Source of the DNA: Flammulina velutipes | Lineage: Eukaryota; Basidiomycota; Agaricomycetes; Agaricales; Physalacriaceae | Reading direction: 5' to 3' | DNA length: 64,000 nucleotides | NCBI GenBank assembly: GCA_011800155.1 | Contig: CM022374.1 | Span: forward strand, 1,736,001-1,800,000 | Shown: positions 43,175 to 58,361 of the stretch, in pieces | Position numbering within the stretch: position 1 is the stretch's first letter | Layout of the letters: the number at the start of each line of letters is the position of its first letter | Program-made: the position numbers and the translations under genes | Notes under the pieces: model-generated | What the model saw: the letters and a program-made list of their open reading frames with translations, nothing else | What the model was told of the DNA's origin: nothing | The model's database searches: none

Positions 43175-45952
43175 ATGGGGCACTCAGAGACGAAATGGAA
43201 ACGCTTTCTTCATCGCGTCGAGGTGCCCATCGACCCCGATGCGACATACACGAACGACGTATACTCTTCCCTTCTCAATATTTAGAGCTGGCCTTCATTA
43301 ACATTATCTCAAGCATTGGACAAACCGCGACCTAATCCCAATGCCTGCTAACCGAAGGACCTACGCCATATGGTCGTACTTCATTTTCTGGTGTATCTCT
43401 GGCATGTGCATTTCTGCCTACACAATGGGCTCAACGCTTCTCGTATATGGACTTACACCTCAACAATCTATTGGCGCTCTCGTCCTCGGAGCGACTTGCG
43501 TAGGTTTGCTATCTGTTGCATGTGGTTGGATGGGGGAGAGGTACGGTCTCCATCTTGTTTTGCCTCAGCGCTCATCTTGAAGCAGACACCATATTGGCTT
43601 TACCGTTTCTTCAAGACTCACGTGGGGCATGAGGTGATAAGCTCTCCCTCCTGGAAACCTTACAGCCACCCTAAAACCATCATCCAGAGGGGCATATTTT
43701 CCTGTAATCATTCGTGTCTTTTCGTGAGTAAGTTCTTAACACCCGAGTTACTTATACCTGAACGGTTCTTAGAGCTATGTTGTATGTCAGCATTTCGTGT
43801 GTTTGTTACCAGAGGCTGACAACTTAGTTGGGACGGGCTACAAGCATATTGGGGAGGACAAGGTAAGAGTGAAGCAACAGTATATGTCGCAAAATCATCG
43901 TTGATTGGATTGTAGCAATGGCCGTGAGTCTATAGGTCGGCACTACAAATTGTATTGCTCACGCTCTTATCTACTAGGTGACTCTTGGAGCAATGTCTAT
44001 AGGTATTTCAACTTCAACTCAATAGCAATTCATCTCCAATCATCTTACTCACAGGCTTTGCCCGCATGTAAACGCACCCCGTTGATCGTGCTCTGTGGTC
44101 TACTGACGACGTATGCAGGGATCAGACACTAGCAGGCGGGGTATTGTACACCAAGGATCTGATTGGCATGATGTATGTATCGCCATGTATCTCAACTTTG
44201 ACTGATTACTGAAGTGCCGAACAGAATTTTCTACGTCTTCTTCATAGTAATCATGTGTATTCCTCCCGAACGTCTCCAACGGCCCTTCATCGTCTCATCT
44301 ATATTGTTCGGCGGGACGTATGTGCCTTTACACATTCTCGAGAGAGTACTGATAGGGATATACTTCAGGTTGATTGGGCTACTTGCGTGGGGCGTAGGAA
44401 ATGCTCATGGCGCGGGCCCACTTTTCTCTCAGCCAAGTCGTCCTGCCCATGATAGCATTGCATGGGCGATGATGTTCGGTATCACCTCTGTCCTTGGTGG
44501 ATGGTAGGCTTCATAATCATTGAGTATATCGCATCTCACTCCTCTTCTAGGGGTTCGGGTTGTCTCGGTCAAAGCGATTGGACTCGATACGCGAATAGAC
44601 CATGTAAGTGCTATTGAGCAGTATTTGAAGCCTGAATCGATCCGTGTTTCTGCCTATAGATGCGCCAACGCTTTCACAGCTGGTGGCAGCGTACGTGCCC
44701 CGCCGTAGTACCCAAATGGTGATTAAACGGCTTGCAGCCCAGTCACGATCGTGATCACAGCTACCTTTGGTATCATCGTGACCTCATGCGCTAGCCAGAT
44801 CCTCGGAGAGATTATCTGGCAACCATTCCAGTTACTTGCCAGAATACAGGATTTCTAGTAAGAATATCTGTCAATTTGGGATGCCACAGGTTTACCATTT
44901 CTTTACAGTGGAAACTCTCCTCGAGGTGAGTGGTGAACTGATATGGTTCTTCTGTGTTTGACGACGATCTGGTAGCTCGAGTTGCAGTGTGAGTTTATTT
45001 AGAGACGACTGCCATTCTACGTGGTTAACATGATTCATAGATTCTTCGCTGGACTTGGATGTGTTTCGGCGCAGCTGGGGATTAGCATTGTACTCAACTC
45101 TGTTAGTGGGGGGATGGATTTAGCGTGAGCGTTTATCGACTTTCATTGTACTTCGTGACTAACGAGACGATTTGCATAGCGGCTTGTCTCCGTAAATTTT
45201 TACACATATTCCTCAGCGCATAACCTGAATTCTCACTGTCCATCATAGCAAATACCTCAACATTCGACGTGGAGCATACATTCTCGCCGCGCTCGGTATT
45301 CTCTCAAATCCGTGGCAATACCTGTCGAATGCTACTACCTTCTTAACAGTGTTATCTAGCTTGGGCATTTTCAGTGCGTCTAGTCTTGCTCTAGTCATGC
45401 ATCTTGAAGTAACGGCATTTGACCGTTTATTAGTGGCACCATTTGTGGGTGTCATGTTAGCTGATTATCTTGCCGTCCGTCGATGTGTTATCAAGCTGGA
45501 AGATTGCTATAAAGGGGATGCATCTTCGATCTACTGGTTTGTTTCTAAAGCTTGACGAGCTGCATCATCCCGCTGACATTCAAACAGGTACTGGCACGGA
45601 TTCCATTGGCGAGCTCTTCTTGCATGGGTCATTGGCGTATTCCCGACTATGCCCGGCTTTGTCATGTCCGTTCGAAACCCACTGGCGTACAATTCTTGGA
45701 TCAGAATTTTCAACATCACTTTCTTCGTCGGTATGTCAAATCCCCAATGAAGCTCCCATGATCTTAAAGATCATAGGTTTATCTGCTTCATTCGCTGCCT
45801 TTTGGTTGATCTGCCTCTTTTCGCCTCCCCCCGGTATTGGTGATGGCCTATCGTACCATGACGAGTCGACTGATAAAGACGTCTTGGGTAATCGGGCTAG
45901 CACGGTTGACGAGAAGCGAATTAGCGACGATGGTAAAAATTTGTTGACCTAA
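43175..45952 (+). CDS. NCS1 nucleobase permease, Fur type (uracil/allantoin/uridine class)
   Basis: Membrane importer for a nucleobase or related compound with H+. The N-terminus MGHSETKWKRFLHRVEVP and, after an intron, HWTNRDLIPMPANRRTYAIW matches Fur-type proteins. Following exons give VYGLTPQQSIGALVLGATCV, GERHHIGFTVSSRLTWGMRG, AYFPVIIRVFSAMFWDGLQA and YWGGQAMA, then TLAGGVLYTKDLIGMM and MCIPPERLQRPF. The C-terminal part has GVFPTMPGFVMSVRNPLAYN and a polar tail. Some fifteen short introns are needed, and one exon (43773-43781) is only nine bases long. The raw frames look broken, yet every join restores family blocks, so I consider it intact. The next two genes fit a uracil pathway. Confidence 0.82.
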
Positions 45953-46420
45953 ATCATGGTATCACTGAATATTCTTGGTCCTCGGAAGACCCAGTTTCAA
46001 CCCTGAGCCTGGGGAAATCAGCGACGCGCGCCACAATCGTGGCTACAACTTAAATCCAACTCAATGGTTTGCAAAGCCCTTCAGACTTCAGATTATGCCA
46101 CCTAGCGTCAATACTGATTAAATCTATTCCCTCGCTCTATACAGGCAACGTTTACCAAGCTCTAGTCATGAGATCCTTGCCAGTCGGACTGAGTGTATGA
46201 CTCAAGTCTGACTAGCGTCCAGTCAGCCCCCATTTCCATACATTTCTCTACCGTTTCTTCCCGTGGCCATGGACGCATGCGGCGCATGGTATGGGCCGTT
46301 TTGTCATCTATTTGGGAGTTCCGAGGACATCTGTTTGTTCGAAGGGGACTGCTAATAGTATAAAAGGAATAATACTCACTATCAAAATTCTCATCCACAG
46401 GCTAGCGCACTACACCCGAC
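45953..46420. other. Intergenic, promoter region of nitroreductase gene
   Basis: Spacer between two plus-strand genes. The short open frame on the minus strand (46162-46398) has no recognisable content. Confidence 0.5.
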
Positions 46421-47331
46421 ATGTCTTTCGATAACACAACAGCTGTACAAGTAACTAATTCCTTGCTGAAGGGCCGATTCTCATGTCGCTACTATACGCA
46501 CGAGGCTGTTTCTCGCGAAACTATCGAGGAAATTATCGATGCCGCTCGTCATGCACCGTCTGCGAGTAATATACAGTACGTTTTGTTTCTTTGTGCGCAG
46601 TGTTCCAAAAACGATCTGACAATTCTCAATAATCAGGCCTTGGTCGAAGGTGTACGTCCTGACAGGTGATGCGTTGAGGAAGGTTACTACAGACGTAGTG
46701 GATGCATACCACAACGTTCCCGATGCTCAATGCGAATACGACTTTTTCCCGCCACAGCTACCGTCGTCCTATAGCGAACGTCGGCAGATATGGGGAGCTG
46801 GATTCTACGGAGCGATGGACGTGGCACGAGACGACGTGGTAGGGAGAAAGCGCGAGGAGGTCAGGAATTTGTGAGTGGTACTTTGCGTTAAAGACTTCAA
46901 GGTGTGATCCTGAAGAGCTGATAGCCAATTCTATGGCGCGCCTGTGGCGTTCGTATTCACTGTTGACAAGGGGCTTAACCAGAGTTCGTCAATTGCCCTC
47001 TACATTGGCCAAAGACTTATCTTTCATAGGTTCTTGGCTTGACATTGGGTACTTTATGCAGAGCATAACCATTGCTGCTCGTGCTCGCGGCCTGGAAACA
47101 TGTTCGCAGGTGTGTATCTCAAGACCTTGAGGTTTCCTGTTTTTAATCGCACTCTAGCAAAGCACCGCTATCTACTACGAAGTTCTGAAGAGACACCTTT
47201 CGTTGGGAGATAACGAAATGGTGTTACTTGGCATGGCGGTGGGACATCCTGACCTTGATAAGGTTTCGAGATACTATTACAAGCCGAAGACGCGTGAAGT
47301 CGCAGATATCACGTCCTTCCATGGGTTCTAA
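46421..47331 (+). CDS. Nitroreductase-family FMN oxidoreductase
   Basis: Expected to bind FMN and use NAD(P)H to reduce nitro groups, quinones or unsaturated acids. The start MSFDNTTAVQVTNSLLKGRF leads to SCRYYTHEAVSRETIEEIID and AARHAPSASNIQPW, the FMN-binding N-terminal block with its RxS-type contact. QFYGAPVAFVFTVDKGLNQ, GSWLDIGYFMQSITIAARAR and GLETCSQ follow. The end reads NEMVLLGMAVGHPDLDKVSR, with the family's G-x-P-x-G-like turn altered to GMAVGHPD. Introns at about 46573, 46871, 46977 and 47109. It lies between a Fur-type permease and UPRT, and bacterial RutE, a member of this family, acts in uracil breakdown; that link is inference. Confidence 0.85.
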
Positions 47332-47468
47332 GTGCGATAAATAGATCAGAAGCACTCCAAGCAGTCCTCTAATACACTCACCTCTTTGAACGATATTTCG
47401 CCACGTGGTTATCATTTCGATCTTCATTTATTTCCGAGACTTTCTTTCACTCTTACCACCATCTTCAA

Positions 47469-48478
<1,010 letters not shown>

Positions 48479-48519
48479 AGATATACATGGACTCTATCTC
48501 AATCATTCAGCAGTTTGGT

Positions 48520-50017
48520 CTACAGTTCGTCGCTGATACGACGTGGTTGAACGAAGTGAAGCTCCAACCACTTCCGCATAGCGTAATTGAACGCTTGAGG
48601 ATTTTCGAGCTGAATCCAGTGAGACCCTTCGATGACCTTTGGCCTTTTTAGCTGTAAATCCTTTCATGTGAGGATAATACTCACCTCTGTTGTTAGTCTA
48701 GGTAAGAAAACCTCCGATTTCAAGACCTTGGTAACTGCTACCCAATCCGCAACTGTATCGTGCGCAGGATAGATAGCAAGAACGTGCTGAGGAAGTGTAA
48801 AGTTCCCTTGTTCATGGGCGTGCCCCCACGATTCTTTTCGGTTCTATAGCGATCTGGTGAGTTTGTGCCGGTCGAATTCAAGATTGACTAACTTCTGTCG
48901 TGTAGAATTGTAGCGCTAGAAGTCAACTTCATTGACTGAAAGATGCTAGCTGTTCTAAAGACGCACTGTTACGGTATCCTTGGACGCTGAATTCCTGCAC
49001 CATATAGTCCTCCTCTTCCTTGCTGAAGAAAGGAATCGGCGGGATCTACGCAATCCAATAAGCAACCACAATGACAAGATCGTTTAGCTTACCTCCTCGT
49101 AATCGCTCCATGCTCCCAAGAAGGAATTTGGATCGGTCAAGAAGGCGGAAGGTGGCGGGCTACGTCTACCGCGAAGTGTGGACCGAAGGGATCTCCGGAT
49201 ATCGTTGTCTAGTTCTTTGACAGCTTCATGCGTCTTGCCATCGAAGAAGAGCTGGTAAGTCAACTTTGGGAAGCTTCGCGTCAAGACTTTTATAGGAAGA
49301 AAGTCGCCCGCCGATGGGATATACTAGTGAGGAATGTCTTGAGTTCGCTTATTTGTGATCTCGTGATGACTTACAGGGACTACGCCACCAACGATACCAC
49401 GGAAGACATCTGGCCTGGAACGGCCTGCTTCATAGCATATCGACGATCCCCAGTCGTGCCTGGAAGTGTTTATCAGTCTAGAAGCCGACGTGACGCGAGG
49501 ATGAAGCGCGTTACCCACCCAACGCAGATTGTGTGGTCGATATTTGCGTTCTGAAGTATGCAGACAAGATCCCCGACGTGGTCGAACAGTGTCCCAGAGG
49601 TCTTTACATCGTCGGGATGGGTAGAGCGCCCGAATCCTCGGAGGTCAGGCACGATGAGGCGGTAGTCTTTCTGGGAGATATTAATCAAACTTGAATCATG
49701 TTGACATGCAACTTATGAGACTGAGAGTACACACCTCGAATTCTTCAATCTGACGAGCCCAAGTACTCCAAATACTTGGCCAGCCATGAACGAAAAGTAG
49801 CGTAGTTTGTGCCGTAGGGTTGATGTCAATGTAGCCTGTCAATTGGTTACTACGTGTGGTAAAGAGAAAGATTAGACCGACTGAGTTGTATATTGACAGT
49901 AGTGTCTGTATCACGTTTGAGAGCTTTGCAGGTAGCGCTTTGACGAATGTAGGTTGATGGATCGAAAGCAAGCGAACCCAAGGGGAATAGGAAGAGAAAT
50001 GGAAGTAGGGAACGCAT
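48520..50017 (-). CDS. Alpha/beta-hydrolase, epoxide hydrolase family, with signal peptide
   Basis: Expected to open epoxides through an Asp-ester intermediate. The start MRSLLPFLFLFPLGSLAFDP is a clear secretion signal. Then come TTLLFVHGWPSIWSTWARQI with the HGxP oxyanion motif, YRLIVPDLRGFGRSTHPDD and CVGHDWGSSICYEAGRSRPD, whose Asp in HDWGS is the nucleophile. The C-terminal exon has EGSHWIQLENPQAFNYAMRK with the catalytic His. The acid residue lies in PAHDTVADW. About eight introns. Most fungal epoxide hydrolases of this type are cytosolic, so the leader is notable; a detoxification role outside the cell or in the ER is inference. Confidence 0.87.
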
Positions 50018-50142
50018 GTAGTGTGCTGGTAGAGAGCAAGACAGATCGTGAGAAAGGGGATACATCTCCCTTGATGCAGGTGATTGAATTGACTGACCTC
50101 TCGCTCGTGTACACAAACACTCACAATTTCAGCGGAATCAAC

Positions 50143-51725
50143 CTAGCTATCGAATACTGCCCTGCAGTCATAAATATCATCGAATATATCCGTCAATATA
50201 CCATCATCCTCTGAATCAAACCTCTCTCCATCAGAGGTATCAGAGTCCTCTGGCCCATCTCCCGTAGGTTCCTCGACCCACTGCCCCCACCTGGACGCAC
50301 CTTCGCTCTCGTGAGCGCTCTGATTCGTGTGTCTGTATTCATCTTTCCACTGCGAGATCGCTCGTCCCCCTTCGATTGATCTCTTCCCAGCTGCACTCGG
50401 AGTCCCAGAAAATGCAAACTTTCCGAGCTGTGTGCCGATAGTCCCTTTCAGGCTTCCGTCTGCGCGGAATTCAATGGTGCCAGTCTCTTCGTTGGATTCA
50501 GAATCTCCCATAGTGATGATTTGGTTCTCTCCTGTTTCGCGACCGCGCCAGGTAAAGCGGACGAGAGTGCCGGAGGGAATCTTGCGGTCCTGGCCAGCGG
50601 GGCTCCCGTTAGAGCGGATGACACCCTCTATTATGCCCCAAGTGAAACGTCCCCAGACATGGCCCGACTTGGATGTGGCGAGCGTGAGGGTATATCTGTC
50701 ATCGTATTCGTCTGAGCCCCATTCTTCAGAGATCTTTGGGACTTTCACTGTATAGTCGCCATCGTAGACGATACCCACTCCCTAGCAAAAACCAATCAGA
50801 TGAAGTCAATGATGGGAGAGGTACTGACATTGGATGATGAGCCACCTCCGGCGAGGGCCGTGGTGAGAAATGCCTCAGCTCCAGGGAAGGCTTTGACAAG
50901 ATCCACTAGGATCTTCGTATGCTTGGTCGCTGGCAAGGCCAGGACACTCTTGACCAGTTGATTCGGGGACTGACGTTTAGCAGTGCCACCAGGTGGTTTG
51001 GACTTGACTGCCGTTTGCTTGGTGCGGGCAGGGGGAGCACCGGTTGACTTGCGCGCTGTCTGCTTTGTTCTGGGACCGCGAGGAGGCGGCGGTGGGAGTG
51101 GCTCGGGGGCGACATATTGGGGTATAACGATAGCATTAACAGGGGTTGGAGTCTTGCGTGCGGTTTGCTTTGTACGAGGTGCTGAATCTTCTTCCTGAAG
51201 AAGAGATGAGGTTCCTGTCTTTCGTGCGGTCTGCTTGGTTTTGGGTTGGGAGCCACTTGGGGCTTCAGAGGTACCAATGACGGGGTCGGTCTTGGTCTTC
51301 TTGGGCTTTGCGCCGTTGGCAGCGTTGTTCGCTTTGATAAATTCTGCCTTTAGATCTTCCTCGAGCTTGATGACGCGAGACGGGATAGCGAGCTTGAGGT
51401 AGGCGTCGTATGACTTGTGCAGGAGTTTCTTTGCGGCCTCCTTTGTCTTGAGAGGTTTGAGACCGTAGTGAAGGAGTTGACCGCAGTAGAACCAGCCTGG
51501 TCGGTCAACGAAAGGAGGGGGTTGTCGCTTTGCTGGGGCGCCAGCCTTGGTCATGACGGGTGGTGGGTCGACATGTGTGAGCAGCGTGTACAGTGATGCA
51601 GCATCGCAGCGTTCGACCTGGTGTTCTTCAAATTGCACAGTAAAGTTACGGCCGTCGTAGGTGAATCCATCGCGCGTGATTGGCGCGATGCGAATGGGCA
51701 CGTCTGCTTCTGCCTTGCGAATCAT
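50143..51725 (-). CDS. Protein with four histone H3 N-terminal-tail mimic motifs
   Basis: No named family. From the ATG at 51725 the protein has 511 residues in two exons (intron 50782-50828). Residues 1-140 are a folded-looking region (FTYDGRNFTVQFEEHQVERC, GWFYCGQLLHYGLKPLKTKE). Residues 161-243 carry four H3-tail copies: PKTKQTARKT, PRTKQTARKT, PRTKQTARKST and ARTKQTAVKSK, against ARTKQTARKST in H3. A hydrophobic helix-like stretch (LVKSVLALPATKHTKILVDL) follows. The second exon is a beta-rich domain (GDYTVKVPKISEEWGS, GHVWGRFTWGIIEGVI) seen in other fungal unknowns, and the end is acidic. A start at 51827 would add 34 residues of unlikely composition. The role is unknown; chromatin-reader or methyltransferase binding is inference. 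Confidence 0.85.
50997..51245 (-). repeat. Four H3 tail-like coding motifs
   Basis: The motifs lie at 51216-51245, 51150-51179, 51039-51074 and 50997-51029 (minus strand). Codons differ between copies: Gln CAG or CAA, the following Thr ACC, ACA or ACG, Arg CGA, CGC or AGA, while Lys is always AAG. The linkers differ fully. Protein is therefore conserved while DNA is not, as expected from selection on the peptide and not from fresh slippage. Confidence 0.9.
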
Positions 51726-51851
51726 GACTGAAGGGAGCGGAGCCGAGGGAGGTAACGTGAGCGCGATGAGATGAGATGGCGTAGGACAACACGGACAAGC
51801 AGCGGAACGTGAGCGGGGCGCGGCCATTGCGTGCCTCCATCTCCGCCCATC
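51726..51851. promoter_or_regulatory. Bidirectional promoter, H3-mimic gene / SNF1
   Basis: The start codons of the two divergent genes are 126 bp apart, or only about 24 bp if the mimic gene starts at 51827. Both genes must be driven from this stretch, which makes shared control likely. Confidence 0.5.
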
Positions 51852-54147
<2,296 letters not shown>

Positions 54148-54350
54148 TGCTCGTCGTGTAAGTTATATATCTTTTTGCTTTGCTTTTTTGGTTAGCTATC
54201 TCATGGAATGTACTGATGCATATATACGATACGATATTATACAGACTGTTTAAACTTTGTAAAGGTTATTTGTACGATAGAATATAACACATTCTTGGTT
54301 TATTGCGACGCCACATCAATTTCCACCTTGGTTTCATACCATCACTTAAA

Positions 54351-57300
54351 ATGAAACGGACAACTTCAGATAACCCAACGCCGATTTCAAGAAGGACACC
54401 TCGTCCTGTTTCGAGTGCATCAGTGCGACCTTCTTCGAGTCTGTCAAATCGGCCTTCGTCTAGCCAAGGAATCCGACCGTCGACAAGCCAGGGAATCCGC
54501 CCATCGACCAGCCATTCTGTGCGTCCGTCGACGAGCCAAGGCCATCACCGACCAACGTCAAGCGCCTCGACTATTCGCCCGACATCCCGCTTAACGCAGC
54601 GTCCACAATCGCGTATCCTCCAGGCCAACCGCCTCAAGCTTGTCTCCTTGTGCGAGCAGCTCGTGAAGAACATCCAAGGAGACGACGATGAGGGCGCGTT
54701 CAGAACCAGCGTCGACTACGCGAGTCGCAATCTCAGTGTCGAAGGGACGTTGCTCAACAAGGTGGCGGTGGCATTCGACCAGAGGGAGGTCGACGCGATG
54801 ATGAGCGGCCATGCGCAGAAAGCACGCATACATTCACGGGATACGCTCGCGGATGCTTTGGAGACGTCGTGCAGACGCCTGAAAGACCACATCGCGGCGT
54901 CAGAGAAAGACGTTGACCAGGAAATCAAGGTGCGCGTTGTCGTCGTGTCCAGCGTCGGCGTTCGCTGACCATTGAGATATCAGGCAGATCGTATACCGCT
55001 GCACTTGCAACTACTAGTGAGGCTGCCGCTCTACGGTCTGTTTACAACCAAGTAACTCGTTTAGCTCGCCCTAGCCAACGCACCGACCCCCAGCACCTTG
55101 ACCTACGCGTCTTTATACCTCTCCAATCTCACTGCGCCACCCAAGGAACCAGATACACTAACCTGGCAAAAGATCTTGGAAGAAGAGCCCTTCGAGGGCG
55201 AACATTGGGAAGGTGTCTACGGCCTTCCGCCAGGATTCGTCAAGAACCAGCGTGAAGACTACTCCTCAGACAGTGATGACCTCTCCCTTTGGTCCATAGA
55301 CTCCAATGAGGTAGACTTGGACCGTTCGTCCGATTCTATGCCCAGTCCCCCACGCACACCAAGTCCGATCTTCCCTCTGGTACAAAATTTTACTCCGTCA
55401 CTTCCGGATGTCAGACTCTCGATCCTACACAGGAAAGAGGTCGAGGATCTACAGTCGCGACAGTACTGGCGTAAGGACTGGAAGCTCCCCGCTCAAGTCA
55501 TGGGTCCACGGTTCAACATTGGCGACGCTAGTACTCTAGGTATGTCTGATTTTCATACATGTTGAACGTGGATTGAACTTCCACAGGACCAGCATTGCAG
55601 AATGTGATGGGTCGTAATCGCTCTCTGTCCACAACACTTGTTCATCTAAGCGATGTTCGTTTTGTCTCCTGGGTCCATAAGACATACTGATATCCTCTTC
55701 AGAGATACATCTACGAACATGATGCAGTTCGTGAGGTTCTCATCGCACTCCAAGGGCGTGAAAATATCATCCTGTATTGGCAAGATGACAGCTATCAAAC
55801 TACCAAGGAGACCCCACGTCTGTTGCATCTCTCTTTAGCCTCGCAGTCCTCGATCCTTTCCTCCCTCGCACGCCAATGCACCTGCCTGCAACGTTTGCGA
55901 TATTTCGTGTCCAGAGTATTCAGCGCTCCCAGCAGCTCGAAATCCAAGACCCGCACGTTGGAAGCCTTCGCTGATGCTGTTGATGCTGAAATCCGACTTT
56001 TGGATACCTGGTGCGCGGCTATGGAGGAGAACATTGTTCGGGCGACGAATGGTGCTCTTCCTGGCGACAAAGGACTCGTCGTCAGTTTGTTATCAATGGA
56101 GATCCAGCTAAGAGACAAATTTGAAGGATCATTCGATGTTATTTTGGATGTGGTCACCGGGGTGTTTGGGAGTGGATGTCTTCCGCGAACGTCACCGTCG
56201 ACCACTACCGCGGCGCTTCTCGATAGCCTTTTCTATGCGATGCAGGAAAATCTAGAAAGAGGCGAGCGTATCACAGCCGGAGTGCTGATGAGAGTCTTTA
56301 TCCGAAGCTCCGAGCCTTTGTGGGGTATGGTTGGCCGTTGGTTGAAGGATGGAATGGGCGTCGGTGACATTAATGATCTGGAGGATGAGTTCTTCATCGA
56401 GAGCAACGGGCTTGGCTCGGGCGTCTTCGGTCTCGGGCTGCTTGACGCGGATTATTGGGCGGAGGGATATACCATCCGATATGAGGACGAGGAAGACGGG
56501 CTGAAGAAGGGATTGCCCATGTTCTTTAGGCCTGTCGCGGACCCAGTGTTGGCATCGGGAAAAGCAGTGGGGTTGCTCAAGGCTCTTGGGGTCGCGTCGG
56601 GAGAGATACAGTTCCAGTGGCGTTCGCTGGCTGAGTTAGTCTCGCAGGCGACAGCGGACAAGGACGAAGCGAGCGGGTTGTTTTCTGTGTCGGTGGACAC
56701 CCTATCAAGCCTCATTCACGACGAGCTGTCTCCCTACTGCACACGAACTGGCTCTGCATTGTACAAGGCTGTTATGGAAGATTGCGACTTTTGGAGGCAC
56801 CTGGGTACGATCGAGAATTTGTACTTGATGAGGAAGGGGGATTCGATGAGCCATTTCTGTGATGCTCTTTTTGCAAAGGTGTGTTTTGGTGCGGGGCCTG
56901 GGTGTATTACTGACCTGACGGAGTTTTAGATGGACAGCCAACAATCTTGGGGTGACTTTCATTTCCTGAATACGACTTTCACGGATGCAGTTGAGTCGGG
57001 ACTGCATGTCGGTATGCGGGAGTGGGTACAACTGTCGCTTGTGCGGATGTCGTATCGGGGCTCGAAGGAGAAGTCTGTGGGACGGACGGTGAAAGGAATT
57101 GAAGGGCTGTCGGTGGAATATGCGGTCCCATTCCCGCTGATCTACGTTATGACGCCGAAGACTTTGCATGTCTATGGCGAGATCTTTGTCTTTCTTCTTC
57201 AGATCAGACGGGCAAAGGCTGTTCTGGAGAGGATTTTGGTGAGAGGGGATAGTCGAAAGGGAAATGAGATGAAGTCGTTTTATGCCATCCGGAGCCGCAT

Positions 57301-58121
57301 TAGTTGGTTCATAAAGTGAGTGATAGTCTGGGGTGGAGTTATAAACTGTGCTGAAGGCTTTGATTAGTACTCTGCTCGTCTTTTTGACTACATATGTGAG
57401 TTTGTGATTTCGTTGTGTCTCGGCTTCGAGTTGTGCTAATGCGTGTTGGGAAGGTGATACATTCGCAGATAACGAAGTTTCATGATGATCTACGTCAGGC
57501 GTCGTCGCTGGATGAAATGATTCGACTCCATGAAGAGCAGTACGTGACATTTTTGTTATTTCTGTCGATGAAGCTCAGTGTTTGATATTAGCCTGGATAA
57601 ACTTCATGGGCGATGTTTACTACAGGACAAGGTGAGCGCTCCCTCCTTATGTCTATCTTCAGACTGACAGTGTTACGCAGACTGCTGCCCTACACCGTTC
57701 AATTCTCTCTATACTGGACATGGCACTCTTATTTGGTGATATGTTTGTCGTATTTGCAGGTGACACCACGACGCACGATATATCTCGAGGATCCATCATC
57801 ACCAAGCGCAGGAGGACGCGGACGCAACGTAGAATGAGGCGCAATGTTGTGGGATTCACGTCTATGCCGGATGAGGAAGATTCAGAAGAGAGTTCGGAAT
57901 CTGGGGGTGACGAGGAGCCGCAGACGTCGTTTTCGATGACGCAGACAGCATCTGATTTATCAATGGGGGATGGTTTGGGAAGGCTGGATACGATGTCTTT
58001 GGAGTTGGATGCATTGGTGAAGTTTGTGAGGCGAGGGGCGGAGAGTCTTGCTGGTGGTACGAGCGATGCTGCTGCTACTTTCGGGGTCATTGCGTTTGCT
58101 TTAGAGGACTGGGATGCGTAG
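54351..58121 (+). CDS. Gamma-tubulin complex component 5-like protein
   Basis: GCP proteins build the ring that nucleates microtubules at spindle pole bodies. The N-terminus has tandem short repeats of the form RPSTSQGI (residues about 35-65), probably disordered. Grip1-like blocks include LLHLSLASQSSILSSLARQC and LETCSRRLKDHI upstream; the Grip2 half has DFWRHLGTIENLYLMRKGDS, MSHFCDALFAKMDSQQSWGD and VPFPLIYVMTPKTLHVYGEI followed by FVFLLQIRRAKAVLERIL. YRLRSRISWF-like FYAIRSRISWFINTLLVF follows, and the C-terminus is Asp/Glu/Ser-rich. The order and spacing fit GCP5 or GCP4-6. The frame is open upstream to a TTG at 54303; the ATG at 54351 is used. Confidence 0.85.
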
Positions 58122-58361
58122 TGAGTGATAGTGAAGTGGCTCCCTACCCAATAGCAGGCCTTGTCAGGAAGTCAAGTGTGTGTACATACGAGTGTACGTT
58201 CAACGTTCAAACGTTCAAGTTCTACAACAAGATGATTTGTCAGCATCCGAGTCTCCTCCAATCCATCATGTAATTTTACAGTCACCGAGAATCGCGATGC
58301 TCCCTGGCCGCGTGGGATACGTCTGTCTGGCCCAACAACCTTGTCATCTACGCCACTTACG

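Noticed and set aside
43341..45952. Nucleobase permease first looked like a frameshifted pseudogene
   Set aside because: Introducing short GT..AG introns, including one nine-base exon, restores every family block without a stop, so I keep it as a gene.
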